DNA of 64,000 nt, from NCBI GenBank assembly GCA_964502145.1, contig CAZCVI010000008.1, forward strand, positions 62,001 through 126,000, written 5' to 3'. Numbering within the stretch: the first letter of the stretch is position 1; each line of letters opens with the position of its first letter. Of the stretch, positions 53,174 to 63,800 are shown piece by piece. The notes below the pieces were generated by a model. It was not told the origin of the DNA and did not search any database. It worked only from the letters and a program-made list of their open reading frames with translations. Origin of the DNA: CAZCVI01 sp964502145. Lineage in GTDB: Bacteria > Acidobacteriota > Aminicenantia > UBA2199. The position numbers were made by a program, and so were the translations under genes.

Positions 53174-54562
53174 TTGAATATTGCGAATGACATCAAGGAA
53201 AGTCAGGCCAAGTTATCAGCACTGAATATCCGTTTTCTAGAATGGGTGGAAAAAAATCCCGAAGCATTAAAACGGTCCAGCTTCAGATCATTGGAGTTAA
53301 ATGATAAACTCTTTACACTGCAACCATGGCCCACATTCATCAGCAAAAAAACTGTAGATATATTTAAAGAAGCCGGAGAAAAAATATTCGAACTGATTAA
53401 AACTTTTCCTGAGCGCGTGTTTAACAATGATACCCAAAAAATGGGACAGTTTTTTGAAATGCCCGCAGCCGTTATTGAAATGCAACTGGATGGCATGACA
53501 GAAGAGTATTTCAAAAACATTATTGGCAGGGGTGATTTTATTATCTCTACAGATGGCATAAAATGCATCGAGTACAACGTCACCGCCAATCTCGGAGGAC
53601 TACAACTCCCTCTCTGGGAGTCGATGTGTTTGAATAGTCCCTTGATTTCACGATTCATAAAAGAAAATAACGTGAAAGTATACAATAGAAATCTCGTCTC
53701 CCTGCTATTGGACCATGCCATATGGAAACCATTACAAGCAGCAACCACCGGAGATGAGATAAATATAGCAGTCATAGCAGAAACCTACGAAGAAAATGCA
53801 GAGGGGGAACGCTCCGTCATTTATTATCAAAATTTATTCCAACAGATTCTAAAATCAAAAAATAAATCCTTGGATGGAAATTTTTTTCTATGTGATTTTA
53901 AGAATATGCAAGTCGTCGATGATGTGGTGTTTTATAAAAACAAACAAATCCACGTGGTCATTGAAATGAACCACGGATTTGTGCATCCCAAATTAATAAA
54001 TGCTTTCAAAAAAAGAAATCTAATCATTATCAACGGACCGATCACAGGCCTATTGTCAAATAAATTAGTCTTGGCACTTTTATCCGACCACCACCAAATC
54101 GACGTGTTTACCCCTGAAGAGAGGCGGATCATTGATACATACATCCCTTGGACAAGAAAAGTCAAACCAGGAAGTACAACTTATCGGGAGCAAAAAATAG
54201 AAAACCTCGAAGAATTCCTGCTCCAAAATCGTGAACGGATGGTATTAAAACCATCCGAGGGATATGGCGGGACAGGCGTTTCCGTCGGGCCCAAATGCAG
54301 CCCCCAACAATGGCAAATTGCAGTCACCAACGCGTTGCACCAAAAAAACTGGCTGGCTCAAGAAATGGTCACCGCTTCAAACGGTTTGTACATGGTTGGC
54401 GAAGAAGGGTACGTGCCTCACGATATGGTATGGGGATTTTTTATATTCGGCAATTCCTATTCAGGCGCCTGGGTAAGAGTCATGCCCCAAGAAAACAATA
54501 AAGGAGTGGTTAACTGCCACCAAGGCGCTACCGTCAGTATCATTTTTGAAGTGGATGAATAA
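53174..54562 (+). CDS. ATP-grasp-like ligase embedded in the NRPS cluster
   Basis: 462 residues starting at a TTG 2 bases past the NRPS1 stop, with AGGAGG at 53157-53162. Motifs suggest an ATP-grasp fold: IKCIEYNVTANLGGLQLPLWE (a metal/substrate block like EYN in related enzymes), VLKPSEGYGGTGVSVGP (nucleotide-binding Lys and Gly-rich loop) and QEMVTASNGLYM. The order of motifs recalls circularly permuted or glutathionylspermidine-synthase-like ATP-grasps. These form amide bonds from a carboxylate and an amine through an acyl phosphate. Its place between two synthetases suggests that it makes or caps a building block. The product is unknown. Confidence 0.65.
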   Translation: MNIANDIKESQAKLSALNIRFLEWVEKNPEALKRSSFRSLELNDKLFTLQPWPTFISKKTVDIFKEAGEKIFELIKTFPERVFNNDTQKMGQFFEMPAAVIEMQLDGMTEEYFKNIIGRGDFIISTDGIKCIEYNVTANLGGLQLPLWESMCLNSPLISRFIKENNVKVYNRNLVSLLLDHAIWKPLQAATTGDEINIAVIAETYEENAEGERSVIYYQNLFQQILKSKNKSLDGNFFLCDFKNMQVVDDVVFYKNKQIHVVIEMNHGFVHPKLINAFKKRNLIIINGPITGLLSNKLVLALLSDHHQIDVFTPEERRIIDTYIPWTRKVKPGSTTYREQKIENLEEFLLQNRERMVLKPSEGYGGTGVSVGPKCSPQQWQIAVTNALHQKNWLAQEMVTASNGLYMVGEEGYVPHDMVWGFFIFGNSYSGAWVRVMPQENNKGVVNCHQGATVSIIFEVDE

Positions 54563-54626
54563 ATGAGATTTAGAATCTATAAGAATTAAAACAATACAAA
54601 ATTATTCAAGGAAAGAGTAAAATACA

Positions 54627-57600
54627 ATGATAATAGAACAATTTCAAGAAACAGTAAAAAAATTTCCAGATCATATCGCCATCAACAGCGGGAATAAGAT
54701 AATCAAATATAAAGATCTAGACAATAACGCAAACCAAATTGCCAACGCCCTTATAGCAGAGAGAACCAATCAGAACAATAACAACGAAAACAACCAGGTA
54801 GGCCTATTATTGGAACACGGATCCGATATGATCGTGGCCGTGATCGGCACATTAACTGCAAACCAAACCTATGTCCCACTGGATGTGACATACCCGGAAA
54901 ACAGGCTGGCATTTATGCTTGAGAATTCCGAGGCGCTGTTATTAATAACCAATTACGAGAATCTGTCATTGGCACAACGCCTAGTCAAACAGACTGGCTT
55001 GGATATCAAATTATTGAACGTCGAAAAAATTTACGAAGATTATCCCAAAACCGCAGTCAAGCGAAAAGCCAACGGGGATAGCCCTGCATATATTCTTTAT
55101 ACTTCAGGCTCTACCGGGCGCCCCAAAGGTGTCGTTCAAAATCACCGCAACGTGTTGTATTACGTCAGGAATTGGATTGAACGTTTTACTATCACCGATG
55201 TAGATCGTATGACACTATTTTCCGCCTTCAGTCACGATGGAGCAGCCCAGGATATTTTTGCCGCATTATTAAGCGGAGCCTGCCTCTACCCCTATAATAT
55301 TAAAGCCGCTAAAAATACCTATGAGCTTTATACCCTCTTAATGAAAGAAGAGATATCTATCTGGCATTCCGTGCCCTCACTATTCCGTTTTTTTACTAAC
55401 ACACTCACCGTAAAAGACTATTTCTCAAAAATCCGCTGGGTATTATTGGGTGGCGAGCCCCTGCGTGCCCACGATCTCGAATTGTTTAAAAATTATTTTC
55501 CCCAAGCCACACTAGCCAATGTGTATGGTCAGACAGAATCATCCGTTACCGCTATTTGTAAAATTTCCCGTGACAATACTTTTGATGACGTCTCCATTGG
55601 AGAAGCACTGGATCACACCCAGATCCTTTTGATAGGCGAAAATGGAGAATTAATAGAATCCATGGGGGTCGGCGAAATCGTGGTCTCATGCCAACATATA
55701 GCTCTGGGATATTGGAAAAATGAAGAAATCACGAACAACGTATTCACTGATGATGAAGATTTGGGCAGACTCTATTGGACTGGCGACCTGGGACGGTTAA
55801 CTGCTGAAGAGACAATCGTTATGATGGGCCGAAAAGACTTCCAGGTAAAAATCAGGGGGTTCCGCGTGGAAACAGGTGAAATCGAAAGCCAACTGATGCG
55901 CCATAAAGCCGTTCAAGAGGCAGTCGTCACCATAAAAGAAGACGACAAGGAAGAACACTTTTTGTGCGCCTATATCGTGACCAATGACACTGTCTCAGCC
56001 CCGGCATTAAGAGAATTTTTGTCCAGAGAATTGCCGGAATACATGATACCCCGCCATTTTATCGCACTGGAACATATGCCCACAACACCCACCGGAAAAA
56101 TCGACAGGAATCAACTGCCCGAACCAGGAAACGAGATGATTGCCCAATTGGAGTACGAACCCCCTTCCAATGAAATTGAAAGAAAACTGGTGGCCATATG
56201 GCAAGAACTACTGCAAAAAGAGAAAATTAGCATCAGTGATAATATTATCGAAATGGGCGGCCATTCTTTACTGGTTATATCCTTCATCTCAAGAGCGTTT
56301 CAAGAGTTAAAGGTGGACCTACAATTAAAAGAAGTATTTGATAATCCCACCGTTAAAGAGCTCGCCCGATTGATCGCAAAGTCTACCACCACCTTATACT
56401 CCACAATCGAAACCGCTGAAGAAAAATGTTATTATCCTGCAACACCAGATCAATTTAGAATTTTTGCATTATGCCAGATGGAGAACGTGGGTGTCACCTA
56501 CAATATTACAGGGATTTCGCTAATCGAGGGAGTTTTAGATTTTAAACGCTTCGAAGAAGCCTTTCAGACATTATTACAAAGGCACGAGGTGTTACGTACC
56601 TCTTTTCAAATAATAGGCAATGAATTGGTTCAGAAAATTCACCCGGATATTGATTTTATTATTCCATTCATTCATAATAGATGGAACAGCTATCCCAATC
56701 AAAAGGATATCCAGGAAATCGTTAAAAATTTTATCCTGCCATTCGATCTAAGCAATGCCCCCCTATTTCGTAGTCACCTGGAAAAATTGGCAGAAAATCA
56801 ATATTTATTCTTATTGGATGTTCACCATATTATATCCGATGGCTTATCCCAAGATATCTTGATAAATGAGTTTTCTCACCTATATTTGGGGGAGGAATTA
56901 CCTCCCTTGCAATTTAGGTATCGAGATTATTCCGAATGGCTGTTTAATAGGATTTATCCTCAACAACTAAAAAAAATGGAGACGTACTGGTTAGACGTGT
57001 TCAAAGACGAAATTCCTGTTCTAAAACTTCCCTATAATTATCCCCGCCCCGAAGCGCAAAGCTATGAAGGAGATATTGTAATCTTTCAACTGGATAAAGT
57101 GACCAAGCTCCGCTTAAATCAATCGGTAAAAGAGACAGACACGACACTATACATGATATTCCTTGCCATTTACAATGTCCTATTACACAAATATTCCGGG
57201 CAAGAAGATATCGTGGTGGGGGCAATTCATGCTGGTAGAAATCAGGTGGAATTCGAAAATATCGTCGGATTTTTTGTTAAGACCCTTGCTTTAAGAAATT
57301 ACCCCGCCGCAAATAAAACGTTTACATCATTTTTAGCGGAAATAAAACAGTGTGTCCTAAATGGCCTTGAAAACCAATTGTATCCCTTCGACCTGCTGGT
57401 GGAAAAATTGAATGCCAATAAAAATAAAAATCAACCCACTCCGTTTAATACATCATTTGTGTTGCAGAATACCGATACCATCGCCCCAGAAAAAACCAAG
57501 GGAAATATCGAACTTAAAATGCTCCCCCAGATGAAAACCGAAAACAGAACAGTGATGTTCGATTTGCAGTTCGAAGTATTTGAGAACCAAAATGGCATCA

Positions 57601-57785
57601 CATGTAGTTTCGATTATAGTACCAAATTATTCAAAAGAGAAACCATCGAGTTAATGTCAAGGCGATTTGTTGTGTTGATAAATACTATTCTAAACAACAT
57701 GGACACTAAAATCCAAGATCTCGATTATTCGATTGAGATTGAGAAAAAAATTGCCATGGTGCAGGATGTAGAATTTGATCTATAG
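54627..57785 (+). CDS. Non-ribosomal peptide synthetase 2: A-T-C
   Basis: 1052 residues. The adenylation core starts at Y158 (YTSGSTGRPKG), the carrier Ser is 547 (MGGHSLLV) and the condensation site is HHIISDG (733-739). It starts directly with A, so the C at the end of NRPS1 must act with it in trans. The A4 motif reads FSHDGAAQDIF, with His replacing the usual Phe before Asp235. The by-eye code is DGQHLGVVT, which matches no standard amino acid I know. The C-terminal C domain is full length. The gene lies 64 bases after the ATP-grasp gene and is followed by NRPS3 after 66 bases. Confidence 0.93.
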   Translation: MIIEQFQETVKKFPDHIAINSGNKIIKYKDLDNNANQIANALIAERTNQNNNNENNQVGLLLEHGSDMIVAVIGTLTANQTYVPLDVTYPENRLAFMLENSEALLLITNYENLSLAQRLVKQTGLDIKLLNVEKIYEDYPKTAVKRKANGDSPAYILYTSGSTGRPKGVVQNHRNVLYYVRNWIERFTITDVDRMTLFSAFSHDGAAQDIFAALLSGACLYPYNIKAAKNTYELYTLLMKEEISIWHSVPSLFRFFTNTLTVKDYFSKIRWVLLGGEPLRAHDLELFKNYFPQATLANVYGQTESSVTAICKISRDNTFDDVSIGEALDHTQILLIGENGELIESMGVGEIVVSCQHIALGYWKNEEITNNVFTDDEDLGRLYWTGDLGRLTAEETIVMMGRKDFQVKIRGFRVETGEIESQLMRHKAVQEAVVTIKEDDKEEHFLCAYIVTNDTVSAPALREFLSRELPEYMIPRHFIALEHMPTTPTGKIDRNQLPEPGNEMIAQLEYEPPSNEIERKLVAIWQELLQKEKISISDNIIEMGGHSLLVISFISRAFQELKVDLQLKEVFDNPTVKELARLIAKSTTTLYSTIETAEEKCYYPATPDQFRIFALCQMENVGVTYNITGISLIEGVLDFKRFEEAFQTLLQRHEVLRTSFQIIGNELVQKIHPDIDFIIPFIHNRWNSYPNQKDIQEIVKNFILPFDLSNAPLFRSHLEKLAENQYLFLLDVHHIISDGLSQDILINEFSHLYLGEELPPLQFRYRDYSEWLFNRIYPQQLKKMETYWLDVFKDEIPVLKLPYNYPRPEAQSYEGDIVIFQLDKVTKLRLNQSVKETDTTLYMIFLAIYNVLLHKYSGQEDIVVGAIHAGRNQVEFENIVGFFVKTLALRNYPAANKTFTSFLAEIKQCVLNGLENQLYPFDLLVEKLNANKNKNQPTPFNTSFVLQNTDTIAPEKTKGNIELKMLPQMKTENRTVMFDLQFEVFENQNGITCSFDYSTKLFKRETIELMSRRFVVLINTILNNMDTKIQDLDYSIEIEKKIAMVQDVEFDL

Positions 57786-57851
57786 CGATATTCACCTAAA
57801 AACACAACTGAACTATCAAATTGAATTACCTTCTAACCTGGAGATAAGGAA

Positions 57852-60800
57852 ATGACAGATACAATGCAAAAAACAATAATTGAAGAATATTGGCTCAAGA
57901 AGTTATCGGGGGAGTTGCCAAAAATATCGCTGCCCCTGGTTCAGCCGATGAAGACAAAAGAAGCGGGTGTCAACTACTTTATATCCAACAGAATAGATAT
58001 CCCGGAGTTAATCTCGTCCAACCTATTAAAAACTGCCAAAAATTCGCAGATCGCTCTGTTCATACTGGCGCTGAGTGGGTTGACCATCGCCCTGCAAAGA
58101 TATACAGGAGTTGAAGATTTGGTAGTAGGAACTATATCACCTGCAGAAAAAGAAACTCCAAGTATTTTGTTTTTCCGGAGCCATATTCATAGTAAGATAA
58201 CCGTGAAAGAGTTTATTCTGCAAACACGTGATGAAGTGCAGAAATCCATTAACTATTGCCCAGATTCCACGGTTGATTTCATCACGTCCTTAAGCACAAA
58301 AAACGAGAAAAATCTCCCGGATATCTTCAACGTGGCATTCATATATGAGCCCTTTCAAAGAAAACACTCTGATCTTGACCGGTTTGACTTTCTATTTATT
58401 TTATTCCACGAAAATGGCCATTTGAAGCTGGAAGTTCAATACCAACTGGACGCTTCGTCCCATCAATTGATGATCCAGTTTTGTCGCAGCCTGCTAATTG
58501 TATTTGAGAATATTACCATCTTTGCGAATCAAGAGATTTTCCGGTTAGATTTAATTACTCCTGAAGAAAAAAATCAGTTAATGTATCAGTTTAACGATAC
58601 AAAATGTGATTTCCCGGAGATGAAACCAATCCATCGTTTATTTGAAGAACAGGTGGAACGAACTCCGGAAAATATCGGGTTGGTTAGTTCTGAGGATGGG
58701 AGCACATTGACCTATCAGGAGTTAAATCAGCAGTCCAATCAATTGGCTCGTCAACTCCGAACCAAGGGCGTTGGCAGGGATCACATCATTGGAGTAATGA
58801 TAGAACGTTCCATCGAAATGATTGTTGGAATATTTGGAATATTAAAAGTCGAAGGTGCATATCTACCGATTTCCCCCCAATACCCTCTTCAAAGGGTTGA
58901 ATATATTTTACGCGATAGTGGGACGAAAATACTGCTATCTTCAGAACAATTCTGTCCTCCCGCAACCATATTTAATGGAGAAATCGTCGATTTAAGTGAT
59001 AATACTTTATTCCAAGGTGAACAATCCAATCTCCTGGAAACATGCTCACTTCATGATAGCTTGGCATATATGATATATACTTCAGGATCAACCGGACACC
59101 CCAAAGGATCCATGATTGAGCATCGATCTGTTGTCAATCGCATAAATTGGATGCAAAAAAATTACCCTATATCCCAGCAGGACTGCATACTTCAAAAAAC
59201 TCCATCTATTTTTGATGTTTCAGTCTGGGAATTATTCTGGTGGTCAATGCAAGGAGCCACCCTCTGCCTCCTCGGAGCTGGAGAAGAAAAAAATCCTGAA
59301 TCCATTGCCAACGCTATAAAAAACAGCCGGGTAACAACTATTCATTTTGTACCTTCTATGCTAAATAACTTTATCAGCTATATTGAGGATTACCCCGAAC
59401 AATTAAAACAAATTGTTGGTTTAATACAGGTCTTCGCAAGTGGGGAGGCACTACATCCGTCCACGGTAAAAAAATTCTATAAATTGTTTCCAGAAAACAG
59501 CAGCCCCAAATTAATTAATTTATATGGCCCTACTGAAGCTACCGTGGATGTTTCTTATTTCAATTGCTCGCCAAAACAGGGGGATCAAGAAACCATACCT
59601 ATAGGCAAACCCATAGACAATATCGCTCTATATATAATCAATGAAAACTACCGCTTACAACCTATAGGGGTGATCGGTGAGTTATGCATCGCTGGGGTTG
59701 GCCTGGCCCGGGGTTATTTGAATAAACCAGAATTGACCGCAGAAAAATTTGTTGATTTAAGCCGTGTACCCGACCAACCCCTTCCCCATTCTTTCATCTA
59801 CAAAACCGGTGACCTAGCTCGGTGGCTACCAGACGGAGATATCCAATTTCTTGGAAGAATCGACCATCAAGTAAAGATTAGAGGATATCGGATTGAGTTG
59901 GGAGAGATCGAAAACCGTTTATTGACTCACCCAGATATTAAAGACGCAGTAGTAATCGCTGTTGAAGAGAAAAATGAAGTCAGTCAAAAATATTTGTGTT
60001 CCTATATTGTCTTGCACAAACCATTAACAGCATTGGAACTAAATACCTATCTTTCAAAGGAATTGCCAGACTATATGATCCCCACCTATTTTGTACCCAT
60101 AAACAAGATCCCCCTGACTCCCAACGGAAAGTTGGACCGCAAAGCACTTCCTGAACCCGGAGTAACTGCAGACGTCCCGTATTCCCCTCCCCGGGATTAC
60201 GTGGAAGAAACACTGGTGGGTATCTGGTCTTCAGTATTGGGGGTCGAGAAAAATAGCATCGGTGTTGATCACAATTTCTTCCTAATGGGAGGCCATTCGT
60301 TAAAGGCCACGATTGTGACTTCACAGATACACAGGGAATTGGAAGTAAAGATACCCCTCTCGGATTTTTTTAAACTTTCTACCATCAGGGGCTTGTCCTC
60401 CCTCATCAAACAAGCTCAACGTGACCACTATATTCCACTTACCACCGTGGAGAAAAAAGAGTTTTATCCCTTATCTCCCGCCCAAAAAAGATTGTACTTA
60501 CTTCAAAATTTTGAATTGAAAAGTACAGTTTATAATATATCGTGGACCTTTCCGCTTTCTGAAGATATCGACAGTATCCGATTAAAACAAACATTGGCGC
60601 AACTGGTGGCAAGACATGAGAGTTTAAGAACTTCATTTCATATGATGCACAACCATCCGGTTCAAAAAATTCACGATCAAGTGACAATCGAATTGGAGCG
60701 TTGCACCTATCTTGATTTCATTCGTCCATTCGTTCTGTCCGAGGCCCCTCTATTACGTGTAGGAATCGAAGAAAATACGGGCCATTGTAATCGACTGTTG

Positions 60801-63800
60801 ATTGATATGCATCACATTATCAGCGATGGTGTATCTCAAACCCTTTTAAATACCGAATTCTTAGCACTGTATTCCGGAACAGAGTTACCCTCATTAAAAT
60901 TGCAATATAAAGACTATGCACAATGGCTGAATACACCTGAGCAAAAAGAGGCAATCAAGAGGCAAGAGACCTATTGGGTAGATCAGTTTGCACGTCACGA
61001 TCAGGTACCGGTGCTTCAACTACCCACTGATTATCCACGACCAATCATGCAAAGCTTTGAGGGGGCCACTGTAAAATTCGTATTGGAGGAAAAAGATACC
61101 CGGTTATTAAAGACAATTTCAACAGAAAAAAAGACCACGGTTTTCATGACCCTTCTTTCACTATGTTCCATTTTATTGGCCAAATTAAGCAGCCAAGAAG
61201 ATATTATAATAGGGACGCCTATAGCTAACCGACGGCATATAGACCTTGAAAATATCATCGGAATGTTTGTCAATACTCTACCAATTCGAAGTTTCCCGGT
61301 TGGAGAAAAGACATTCATTGAATTCTTACAAGAAGTCAAAGACATATCACTGGGAGTCTATGAAAACCAGGAGTACCCTTTCGAAGAATTGGTGGAAAAA
61401 ATTTCACCGCTCCGGGATATCACTCGAAATCCTATTTTCGTAACCGTTTTCACCCTATTGGAACAGACCGAACATACCGACAATATCCCAAACAACCAAA
61501 ACAAAACTTCCTTTTCTCCGCAACATACCCCTGGAATTGCAAAATTTGACCTGACATTCACCGCTGTCGATATGGACGAGGAATTTCTTTTTTATATAGA
61601 ATACTGTACCAAATTATTCAAGCCGGAAACTATCGAGAGATTCATCACCTATTTTAAAAATACAGTCTCGGCTATTACTGCCGATATCAATATCAGAATT
61701 TCGGAAATCGATTTTTTACCAAAATATGAACGAGAACAACTCCTCTATGGGTTTAACGACATCAATGCTCAATACCCTAAAGGTAAAGTCATTCATCAAT
61801 TGTTCGAAGAACAGGTTGCTGCAACTCCCGATTATGTCGCAGTAACCGGATTCGGGGATGTGGGATCGATTCACCCAAAGAACGAACACGAAATATCCAT
61901 TACCTACAGTCAATTGAATGAACGGTCTAACCTCTTGGCCCTGCGGTTAATGGAAAAAGGCATTCAGCATGACTGCGTCATTGCCATTATGATGGAACGG
62001 CAGGTAGAAATGGTGGTTGGCATTATCGGCATCTTAAAAACAGGTGCCGCTTATTTACCCATCGTTCCCGACTACCCAGCGGAACGAATCCAATACATGC
62101 TGGCTGACAGTGGAGCTAAATTACTGGTAACCACCAGTACATTGGCCCGGGAGGCCGTAGCATTAAAACAATGGAAGGGAGAAAAATTAATCATAGACGA
62201 TTACCGGAATGGATGGGACCAAAACTCCTCGGCTTTATTCAACCAGTTTGAAAGCTCCCCCACCAATCCAGCCTATATTATATACACATCCGGTACCACT
62301 GGAAAACCTAAAGGATCCTTGATTGAGCACCTTCAGGTGGTACGACTAATGTTTAATAACCTCTTCCAATTTGATTTTGACGATTGTGACCGTTGGACGC
62401 TATTTCATTCCTTCTGTTTCGATTTCTCCGTATGGGAAATGTACGGTCCACTATTGAGGGGAGGCGTGATGGTACTAGTGCCGGGGATGACAGCACAAGA
62501 CCCGCAACGTTTTTTGCAGTTACTTGAAACCCGGCAAATCACCATACTGAACCAGACACCCGCCGCGTTTTACAACCTTACAAAGGAAGTGTTAAAAACC
62601 TTCCGTCCCCTCTTAAACTTAAAATACGTCATCTTTGGGGGAGATACATTAAAACCTTCTAAATTAAAAGAGTTCCAAGACAATTATTCCCAGACAAGGT
62701 TGATCAATATGTACGGCATTACCGAAACCACGGTTTTTGTCACCTTCAAAGAAATCGATGAAAAAGAGTTCCATTCCGATATCAGTAACATCGGAAAACC
62801 GATGCCAACCTTAACGGTGGATATCGTCGACCGTCACATGAATCTCCAACCCATTGGAGTACCTGGCGAATTGATAGTTGGAGGCCTTGGGGTTGCACGG
62901 GGTTATTTAAACCGCCCTGAATTGACAGCGGAAAAATTCCCTGTCAATCAGCGACTGACAAGGCATTCTGCCAGTTCAACGAACCGATTCTATAAATCAG
63001 GAGACCTGGTGAAATGGACCCCGGAAGGAGAAATCGAATACCTAGGACGTATTGACCACCAAATAAAAATTCGGGGGTTTCGTATCGAACTGGGTGAAAT
63101 CGAATTTAGGTTATTGGCACATAAAGATATTCGTGAGATATTTGTTCTTGCCAGGGAAGAAGAGGGTGGAGAACGCTATTTATGCGCATATTACGTCGCG
63201 GTCAGGGAAATCGATATTATGGAACTTAGGAACATCCTATCCAAACATTTGCCCGACTACATGATTCCATCATACTTCTTGAAAATTAATGCATTTCCAC
63301 TAACAGCTAACGGAAAAATAGACAGGCGAGCATTGCCCCTCCCTGAAATCCGGACGGTAAGCGACTACGTAGAGCCCCGGAACGATACAGAACGAAAACT
63401 TGCGGAAATATGGCAAGAAGTGCTAGGGCGAGGCCTTAGTCAAAAGAAGGGAGAGGGATCTCCCATTAAACCAGGTATCGGTATTAGAGACAACTTTTTC
63501 GATCTAGGCGGCGATTCCTTAAAATCAATTGTATTGGTCCATCAAATCCGGGACGCACTGGATATTGAAATGACATTGCTTGACTTCTTCTCTAACCCCA
63601 CCATTGAAAAACTGTCAGAACATCTCAAATCTAGATTGAACAGCGCCCCTCCTTCGCAACAATCTGAATCTAATATTAAAACAAAATATACCAACAGTGC
63701 CGGAGATTCGGACGATATCTATAAACCGTTCCCCTTGACTCACTTGCAAGAGGCATATCTTATGGGGAGGAGTGAGCAATTTGATATGGGTGGAATTTCC

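Noticed and set aside
57890..58114. Short plus-strand frame at the start of NRPS3
   Set aside because: It is out of frame with the half-condensation domain, which is clearly coding in the other frame from 57852.
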